Assembly: GCA_014379045.1 (NCBI GenBank)
Contig: JACMMK010000040.1
Location: 1 to 5,120 of the forward strand
Reading direction: 5' to 3'
DNA: 5,120 bases
Source of the DNA: Burkholderiales bacterium
GTDB lineage: Bacteria; Pseudomonadota; Gammaproteobacteria; Burkholderiales; CAIKXV01
Positions within the stretch are counted from its first letter, which is position 1. Each line of letters starts with the position of its first letter. The position numbers and the translations under genes are program-made. Shown here piece after piece: positions 1 to 5,120 of this stretch. A model generated the notes under the pieces. It was not told the origin of the DNA and searched no databases. It saw only the letters and a list, made by a program, of their open reading frames with translations.

Positions 1-1588
<1,588 letters not shown>

Positions 1589-1592
<4 letters not shown>

Positions 1593-2569
1593 AATCGTCG
1601 AAACGCGCGTCCGCCGCCCTCGCCGGATTGGCGCTCGCCCTGGCAGTGCCCCACGCCGATGCGCAGAGCGAGTTTCCGTTGAAGTCACTGCTGTTCATGG
1701 TGCCGCAGGCCGCCGGCGGCTCGACCGACACGCTCGCCAGGACGATCGGCCAGCGGGTCGGCGAGGCGCTGGGGGTGCCAGTGGTGATCGAGAACCGTGC
1801 CGGCGCGAACGGCATCATCGGCACCGAATTCGTGTCGAAGGCCGCGCCGACCGGTGCCACGCTCGTCGTCTCGGGTACCAGCATCATGGCGATCAATCCG
1901 AGCCTCTACGCCCGACTGCCCTACGACCCGGTGAAGCAGTTCACGCCGGTCGCGATGTTCGGCTATTCGACCAGCGTGCTGGTCGCGCACCCGTCACTGC
2001 CGGTGAAGACGATCGCCGACGTGATTGCCCTCGCGAAGGCCAAGCCGGGGGCGATCAAGTACGCGTCGGCGGGTATCGGCAGTTCGCCGCACCTGTCCGC
2101 AGAGCTGTTCCGGCAGATGGCCGGCGTCGACATCCTGCACGTTCCCTACAAGGGCAGCACGCCCGGGGTGAGCGCCACGCTCACCGGCGAGACCGAGATC
2201 ATGTTCACCGGGGTCGCCTCCGCGGTGTCGTTCATCAAAGCCGGACGCTTGCGGGCGCTGTCGATCAACGGCCCGAAACGCTCGCCTGCACTGCCCGGCG
2301 TGCCGACCGCGGCGGAGTCCGGACTTCCCGGATTCGAGGCGGATTTCTGGATCGGCCTGTTCGCGCCGGCGGGAACACCGCGTCCGGTGGTCACCCGCCT
2401 CAATGCCGAGGTAAACAGGATCCTCGGCGCCGACGCGATGAAAGAACGCCTGCTCGAGATCGGTGTCGACCCGCTGCCGGGTACGCCCGAACAGTTCGGT
2501 GAGTTGCTCGCGCGGGACATCGAACGCTGGACCCGGGCGGTGAAAAATGCGGGATTGAAGGTGGAATAG
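1589..2569 (+). CDS. Bug/TctC-family periplasmic tripartite-tricarboxylate-transporter substrate-binding protein
   Basis: This 326-residue protein is a normal-length member of the Bug (TctC) receptors, which bind small carboxylates or related solutes in the periplasm and deliver them to TctA/TctB membrane partners. The start ATG at 1589 is chosen because a GGAGGG ribosome site lies just upstream (1580-1585) and a signal peptide begins there: basic MKSSKR, a hydrophobic Ala/Leu run (about 8-20), and likely cleavage after ADA at residue 25. The mature part begins with FPLKSLLFMVPQAAGGSTD (29-47), the family's first ligand loop. It continues with VVIENRAGANGIIGTEFVSK (65-84), LPYDPVKQFTPV (110-121), YASAGIGSSPHLSAELF (158-174), VPYKGSTPGV (185-194) and the conserved C-terminal LFAPAGTPRPVV. 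The start overlaps the aconitase stop as ATGA, implying translational coupling. No TctA/TctB genes are in view; orphan Bug receptors are common in Burkholderiales. The ligand is unknown; a di- or tricarboxylate is inferred from the aconitase neighbour. Confidence 0.95.
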
Positions 2570-2587
2570 CGGCAGGCGCAATGCCGC
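2569..2587 (+). other. Short hairpin directly after the receptor stop codon
   Basis: A 6-bp perfect stem (GCGGCA 2569-2574 with TGCCGC 2582-2587, 7-nt loop) begins at the last base of the TAG stop. No T-run follows on the plus strand, so it is not a standard intrinsic terminator. It could stabilise the 3' end of the aconitase-receptor mRNA, or be chance in GC-rich DNA. Confidence 0.25.
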
Positions 2588-2611
2588 CCGGCCAGCGCGC
2601 CCGTGCAGGGC

Positions 2612-2644
2612 AAAAAAAACGACCGCGAGTTGCCCCGCGGCCGT
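2612..2644 (-). terminator. Rho-independent terminator for a minus-strand transcript
   Basis: Read on the minus strand, ACGGCCGCG (2644-2636) pairs with CGCGGTCGT (2627-2619) in a 9-bp stem around an 8-nt loop, immediately followed by a run of T (eight A on the plus strand, 2612-2619; the last belongs to the stem). One pair is G-U in the minus-strand RNA but would be an A-C mismatch in plus-strand RNA, and the plus strand has no T-run after the stem, so the direction is clear. It lies about 100 bases past the stop of the small minus-strand gene at 2748-2921, its only visible candidate user. It also separates this transcript from the convergent receptor gene. Confidence 0.8.
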
Positions 2645-2747
2645 CCACTGCTGTTCGACTGCCAGAATGCGCGCTTGCTGTCAGCGAACTACGCCTTGGC
2701 AACGCACCGAGCGTCGACGCGATGAAGCCCAGACTTGACCTACCCCA

Positions 2748-2921
2748 TCAACCGCGCCGCGCCTTCACCGTCGAGGAAAACGAGGAGGAGGAGGACGAGG
2801 CCGTGTTGGACGCTTTCGCGCCGTCGGTCGACTTCATCGCCGCGCCCGGACACGCCTGCGCGACTCCCGCTGCCATGACCAACGTCACGACGGCGGTAAA
2901 CTGCAGCAATCGACTAGACAT
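2748..2921 (-). CDS. Small exported Ser-rich peptide, function unknown
   Basis: This is a 57-residue protein that I do not recognise as a named family. It starts MSSRLLQFTAVVTLVMAAGV and has a clear Sec signal peptide: Arg at 4, hydrophobic core about 8-20, and probable signal peptidase I cleavage after AQA (21-23). The mature peptide would be about 34 residues beginning CPGAAMK, with one Cys, then a Ser tract (residues 42-50, only one Phe interrupting) and a basic end (KARRG). The position before Cys24 (AQA) does not fit a lipobox well, so a lipoprotein is less likely. ATG at 2921 is preferred over the in-frame TTG at 2939 because GGAGGTGATC, complementary to the 16S rRNA 3' end, sits at 2933-2924 with ideal spacing and would be inside the longer reading. 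A plausible promoter and a downstream terminator suggest a monocistronic gene. The Ser tract comes from a TCC repeat, so its length may vary between strains. Reality of the gene is inferred from these signals together; no homologue check was possible. Confidence 0.62.
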   Translation of the reverse strand: MSSRLLQFTAVVTLVMAAGVAQACPGAAMKSTDGAKASNTASSSSSSFSSTVKARRG

Positions 2922-2923
2922 CG

Positions 2924-2933
2924 GATCACCTCC
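2924..2933 (-). promoter_or_regulatory. Unusually strong Shine-Dalgarno for the small exported peptide
   Basis: The minus strand reads GGAGGTGATC, a 10-base complement of the anti-Shine-Dalgarno end of 16S rRNA. The GGAGG core ends 7 bases before the ATG at 2921. It decides the start codon and implies efficient translation. Confidence 0.7.
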
Positions 2934-2964
2934 CTTCAATCAGTCCGGCACATGCCGTGGCAAG

Positions 2965-2993
2965 AAGGTAGCAGAGCCGCTGCCGGCGATCAA
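2965..2993 (-). promoter_or_regulatory. Candidate sigma-70 promoter for the small exported peptide gene
   Basis: On the minus strand TTGATC (2993-2988) is separated by exactly 17 bases from TACCTT (2970-2965). These resemble TTGACA and TATAAT at 4 and 3 of 6 positions respectively. Transcription would start near 2958, giving a leader of about 37 bases to the ATG, which fits the Shine-Dalgarno position. The hexamers are imperfect, so this is a reasonable guess only. Confidence 0.4.
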
Positions 2994-3069
2994 ACGCAAA
3001 CGTGTCGACCTACGTTCAGCGGCCGGCGCGGCCGCGCTCTGCGTCGGATGCGGCACCGACGACAGACCT

Positions 3070-3113
3070 CGACTGCAATGCGCCGGCAACACCCGGGGCA
3101 CATTGTGCAGTCG
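3070..3113. repeat. Imperfect inverted repeat upstream of the SnoaL-like gene
   Basis: Arms CGACTGCA (3070-3077) and TGCAGTCG (3106-3113) are perfectly complementary over 8 bp. They continue inward as ATG/CAT (3078-3080 with 3101-3103) past a 2-base TG bulge, with a further CCGG/CCGG pairing near the tip. The structure ends about 60 bases before the ATG at 3173, in the intergenic region between this gene and the divergent small peptide gene. It could be a 5'-leader hairpin or a spaced operator. There is no T-run on either side, so a terminator is unlikely. Confidence 0.45.
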
Positions 3114-3172
3114 TGACGCTGACTTGCGGCGTCCCGCGCTTTCCCACCGTCGCTACTTAACAGGAGCTGATC

Positions 3173-3550
3173 ATGCCCAACCCCGAACTGCGGACCGTCG
3201 CCAATCGCCTCGTCGAACTGTGCCGGTCGAATCAGAGCGCCACGGTGCTCGACGAGCTGACCGATCCGAATGTCGTCTCGGTCGAGGCGATGGCAATGCC
3301 CGGTCAGGACACCGCCGAAGTGCACGGCCTGGAGGCCCTGCGCCAGAAACACGCGTGGTGGAACTCGACCTTCGAGGTGCACGAGGCGAGTTGCGAGGGC
3401 CCGTTTCCCCACGGCGACGACCGCTTCGCGGTGATCTTCTCGATGGATGTCACCAACCGCCACACGAAACAGCGCGAACAGTTGCGCGAAGTCGCGGTGT
3501 ATACGGTCGCCGCCGGAAAGGTCGTGCGTGAGGAGTTCTTCTACGGTTGA
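3173..3550 (+). CDS. SnoaL-like / NTF2-fold protein
   Basis: A 125-residue protein with the length and pattern of the SnoaL-like (NTF2-fold) superfamily, small alpha+beta cone-shaped proteins that act as isomerases, hydratases, cyclases or ligand-binding domains. The N-terminal helix (ELRTVANRLVELCRSN, 5-20) is followed by a second helical stretch (QSATVLDELTDPNVVSVE, 21-38). Then come VHGLEALRQKHAWWNSTFEVH (50-70), GPFPHGDDRFAVIFSMDVT (77-95) and the typical terminal strands EVAVYTVAAGKVVREEFFYG (106-125). AGGAG at 3162-3166, six bases before the ATG, supports the start. There is no signal peptide, so it is cytoplasmic. The last bases overlap the end of the convergent KPR-like gene by 10 bp. 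The substrate cannot be deduced; the fold assignment is confident, the function is not. The closest subgroup I recall is the SnoaL_5-type stand-alone domain. Confidence 0.88.
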   Translation: MPNPELRTVANRLVELCRSNQSATVLDELTDPNVVSVEAMAMPGQDTAEVHGLEALRQKHAWWNSTFEVHEASCEGPFPHGDDRFAVIFSMDVTNRHTKQREQLREVAVYTVAAGKVVREEFFYG

Positions 3551-4611
3551 GCGCGTCGGTTCGCGACCAGACGGGCGTCGATCAGCGTAACGATCTCGTC
3601 CAGCTCGGGCGAACGCTTGCCTTGCATCAACGCGATGTCCTGCACCAGGCGGTCGACCCGCTCGATGTCGCGTGCACCGCCGAACAATGCGCGCGCTGCA
3701 GAGGACGGCGTGACGAGACCCTCTGCCGCCTGCGCGTATTTTTCGAACGGCACCATTTCGCCCGGGTCGGCGCCCAGGGTCATGCACACATCGGCCACCC
3801 ATTCGTACACGGCGCGCGCAGCGGCCGGGTCGCTGTGCACTGCCTCCTTGATCGGGCGCATGCCGTCCTTGGTGATGCAGCGATAGTTGCCGGCCACCAG
3901 CATCGACCATTTGGCGAGCGGTACGAACACCGACTCGTGGACCTTGAGTTTCACCGGGAGGTCGATCGGTTCGCCGCTGCCGGTATCGAAGCGTATCTTC
4001 TCCACGCTGTCGGCGAGTTCGTGCAGCATCGCGGTGTGTTCGTCGGATTCGAAACGCGCTGCCTTGAAGTTGGTCGGCAGCCGTACCTGGAGAACGTTCA
4101 CCGGCGCATCGGGCGGGCGAAACGCCTGCGCATCCGGGCTGCACAGCGTCATCAGCTTCGCGTCGAGACCGTCCCAGACCGTGGGGTCCGCATAGGCGTC
4201 GCGGTAGGCCTGCGCATCGAGCCCCGGAATACGCTTCAGATAGGTGAGCGGCGGCATGTTCATGATCGACATGCACGGCACGCGCGCCTCGCCTACGCGC
4301 GCGAGCAGTTCACGCACCCCGGACGAGCGGTACTGCGGCTCCTGCATCGCGAGCACGACGAGGTCGTAATCGATCGGGCGTACGAGGTCCGGTGCTGCCG
4401 CCGTCAGGCGACCGGGCGCGTTGCGGGAATCGATCTCGACGAGCGCCTCGCGACCCCGGATCGGCATGCGCAAGCGCGCACCGTCGCGGTTGATCGCCTC
4501 GACCTCGGCCGGCAGGCACACCAGATTGACCGAGTGCCCGGCCAGGGCCAGCTTGGTGCCGAGCAACGATCCGTAAGACGCCCCCATGATCAGAATGCGG
4601 TACGGCTTCAT
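3541..4611 (-). CDS. Ketopantoate reductase (PanE/ApbA)-like NAD(P)-dependent oxidoreductase, divergent
   Basis: This 356-residue cytoplasmic protein belongs to the 2-dehydropantoate 2-reductase superfamily, which reduces 2-oxo acids with NAD(P)H; PanE itself is about 300 residues. The start at 4611 is chosen because GGAGG (4626-4622 on the minus strand) precedes it and the Rossmann strand YRILIMGASYGSLLG begins at residue 4. The dinucleotide loop is GASYGS (10-15) rather than the usual GxGxxG. YDLVVLAMQ (82-90) is the second Rossmann landmark, and CMSIMNMPPL (113-122) replaces the usual QNG segment. In the C-terminal domain, K234 and N242 keep the spacing of E. coli PanE K176 and N184, but the position of N180 is Leu238. 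The TPSS (301-304) and DIERVD (315-320) segments match the PanE SS...E.D region. Catalytic Lys and Glu are therefore kept while substrate-binding residues differ, so it probably acts on another 2-oxo or 2-hydroxy acid. It lies 83 bases downstream of the aspartate dehydrogenase gene, likely in one operon. Confidence 0.88.
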   Translation of the reverse strand: MKPYRILIMGASYGSLLGTKLALAGHSVNLVCLPAEVEAINRDGARLRMPIRGREALVEIDSRNAPGRLTAAAPDLVRPIDYDLVVLAMQEPQYRSSGVRELLARVGEARVPCMSIMNMPPLTYLKRIPGLDAQAYRDAYADPTVWDGLDAKLMTLCSPDAQAFRPPDAPVNVLQVRLPTNFKAARFESDEHTAMLHELADSVEKIRFDTGSGEPIDLPVKLKVHESVFVPLAKWSMLVAGNYRCITKDGMRPIKEAVHSDPAAARAVYEWVADVCMTLGADPGEMVPFEKYAQAAEGLVTPSSAARALFGGARDIERVDRLVQDIALMQGKRSPELDEIVTLIDARLVANRRAQP

Positions 4612-4694
4612 GATCTCTTCTCCTCCACGACCTTCGGGAAACAGCGCCTGCCCCACTTCGGGAGATCGACGCCGACGACTGCATGAACGGCCAT
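4612..4694 (-). other. Spacer between the aspartate dehydrogenase and KPR-like genes
   Basis: This 83-base same-strand gap carries the Shine-Dalgarno of the KPR-like gene near its 3' end. An 8-base direct repeat (CTTCGGGA on the plus strand at 4632-4639 and 4656-4663) has a 24-base period. No terminator or clear promoter was seen, which fits cotranscription. Confidence 0.4.
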
Positions 4695-5120
4695 CTATCC
4701 GATAGCGATCGACGCGGCCGGTGACACCAGGCTGCGCAGCAGACTGTACGCCGCGAGGCTCGATGTCTTCGGGTTCTCGGCAAGCGGCTTGCCCACGACG
4801 TTGAAGCGCAGCGTGCCGAAGCCGCCCTCGGCCTCGATCTCGTGCTCGTTGCCGCGCGCGAGCGGATCGGCGACCAGGCGCACGCTGGTCGCATCGAAGC
4901 CGATGCCGGCCAGCGCGATCGCGGCGCAGACATTGGCGTTCTGCGGAAACGCAAGCGCTGCTTCGCGCGCACTGCCTTCGAACACCGTGGTGGCTGCGTC
5001 GATGCGTTCGAGATCGATGGTCTCGACCGCGCGCGTGCCGCGCCATGCAGCGATCGGCTTGCGCCCGACGTAGCGCACGGCGCTGAGGCCGCCGAAACGC
5101 GCGGCAGCCAGCGCATCGAG
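4695..5120 (-). CDS. nadX: L-aspartate dehydrogenase (NadX-type), N-terminal part beyond the window edge
   Basis: Aspartate dehydrogenases oxidise L-aspartate to iminosuccinate with NAD(P)+ (or the reverse); in some bacteria this replaces NadB and feeds NadA for NAD synthesis. Only the C-terminal 141 residues are visible, of a family usually around 265, and the frame is open to the right edge with no start in view. The visible part is the catalytic (DUF108-type) domain. It opens LDALAAARFGGLSAV, then has GRKPIAAWRGT, FEGSAREAALAFPQNANVCA, IALAGIGFDATSVRLVADP, NEHEIEAEGGFG and the family-typical ending ENPKTSSLAAYSLLRSL. The His in NEHEIE (codon 4844-4842) is, as I recall, the conserved active-site histidine. 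The Rossmann NAD-binding domain is outside. It heads a likely operon with the KPR-like gene. An alternative is a paralogue with a different amino- or imino-acid substrate, as catabolic clusters carry such copies. Confidence 0.88.
   Translation of the reverse strand, partial: LDALAAARFGGLSAVRYVGRKPIAAWRGTRAVETIDLERIDAATTVFEGSAREAALAFPQNANVCAAIALAGIGFDATSVRLVADPLARGNEHEIEAEGGFGTLRFNVVGKPLAENPKTSSLAAYSLLRSLVSPAASIAIG

Larger units (their letters stand above)
2922..3172. other. Divergent intergenic region
   Basis: About 250 bases lie between the small minus-strand gene and the plus-strand SnoaL-like gene. They hold the candidate minus-strand promoter and the inverted repeat listed separately. 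I could not find a convincing plus-strand promoter with good hexamers and spacing. Long reading frames cross the region on both strands, but none has a ribosome site or a recognisable protein, as expected in GC-rich DNA. No tRNA or known riboswitch pattern was seen. Confidence 0.5.

Noticed and set aside
2619..2644. The same hairpin as a terminator for the plus-strand receptor operon
   Set aside because: An A-C mismatch in plus-strand RNA and no T-run downstream on that strand argue against it; its direction is minus.
2581..3531. 316-codon plus-strand reading frame across the intergenic region and the SnoaL-like gene
   Set aside because: No ribosome site and no recognisable domain. It crosses the minus-strand terminator and the small peptide gene and is out of frame with the well-supported SnoaL-like gene; the acidic Glu run is the complement of the Ser-encoding TCC repeat.
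2990..4276. 428-codon minus-strand reading frame
   Set aside because: It is an Arg-rich shadow of the KPR-like gene in another frame, extending antisense through the SnoaL-like gene; it has no ribosome site or motifs.
4632..4663. Direct repeat CTTCGGGA as a regulator site or attachment site
   Set aside because: Only two 8-base copies in GC-rich DNA, with no flanking structure or mobile gene; listed with the spacer but not claimed as functional.
3547..4686. 379-codon plus-strand frame opposite the KPR-like gene
   Set aside because: High His/Arg/Val composition typical of an antisense frame in GC-rich DNA; the minus strand encodes a clear Rossmann reductase.
4612..5046. N-terminal extension of the KPR-like gene in the same open frame
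   Set aside because: The extension is Arg-rich out-of-frame translation of the aspartate dehydrogenase gene; the Shine-Dalgarno and the Rossmann strand fix the start at 4611.

Overview
The window is GC-rich and densely coding, with strong codon-position bias toward G/C. Its content (a Bug/TctC-type tricarboxylate-transporter receptor, a NadX-type aspartate dehydrogenase, a PanE/ApbA-like reductase and an AcnA-type aconitase) suggests a Betaproteobacterium, most likely in or near the Burkholderiales. That placement is inferred from gene families only; there is no rRNA or other phylogenetic marker here.

Layout. (1) From the left edge to 1592 (+) runs the C-terminal half or more of an aconitase. 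It retains all three cluster cysteines and the active-site Arg/Ser set, and carries an unusual Pro/Ala/Ser-rich tail. (2) Its stop overlaps, as ATGA, the start of a periplasmic Bug/TctC substrate-binding protein (1589-2569, +), so the two are almost certainly cotranscribed and translationally coupled. (3) A 600-base, mostly noncoding stretch (2570-3172) holds a strong minus-strand intrinsic terminator (2612-2644) and a short minus-strand gene for a 57-residue exported Ser-rich peptide (2748-2921) with a near-perfect Shine-Dalgarno and a plausible promoter. It also holds an imperfect inverted repeat (3070-3113) upstream of the next plus-strand gene. (4) A SnoaL/NTF2-like small protein (3173-3550, +) converges on and overlaps by 10 bases the end of a ketopantoate-reductase-like gene (3541-4611, -). 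(5) Upstream of that gene on the minus strand is the C-terminal part of an aspartate dehydrogenase (4695 to beyond the right edge), probably in the same operon.

How they may work together: the aconitase/Bug pair suggests binding and metabolism of a tri- or dicarboxylate. The aspartate dehydrogenase/KPR-like pair are two NAD(P)-dependent oxidoreductases acting on small 2-amino/imino or 2-oxo/2-hydroxy acids. Together with the SnoaL-like protein this looks like an accessory organic-acid metabolism neighbourhood. The actual substrates cannot be read from the sequence. I see no mobile element, CRISPR array, tRNA or rRNA. The most interesting items are the small exported peptide gene with its complete expression cassette, the aconitase-receptor coupling, and the divergent KPR-like enzyme paired with aspartate dehydrogenase.
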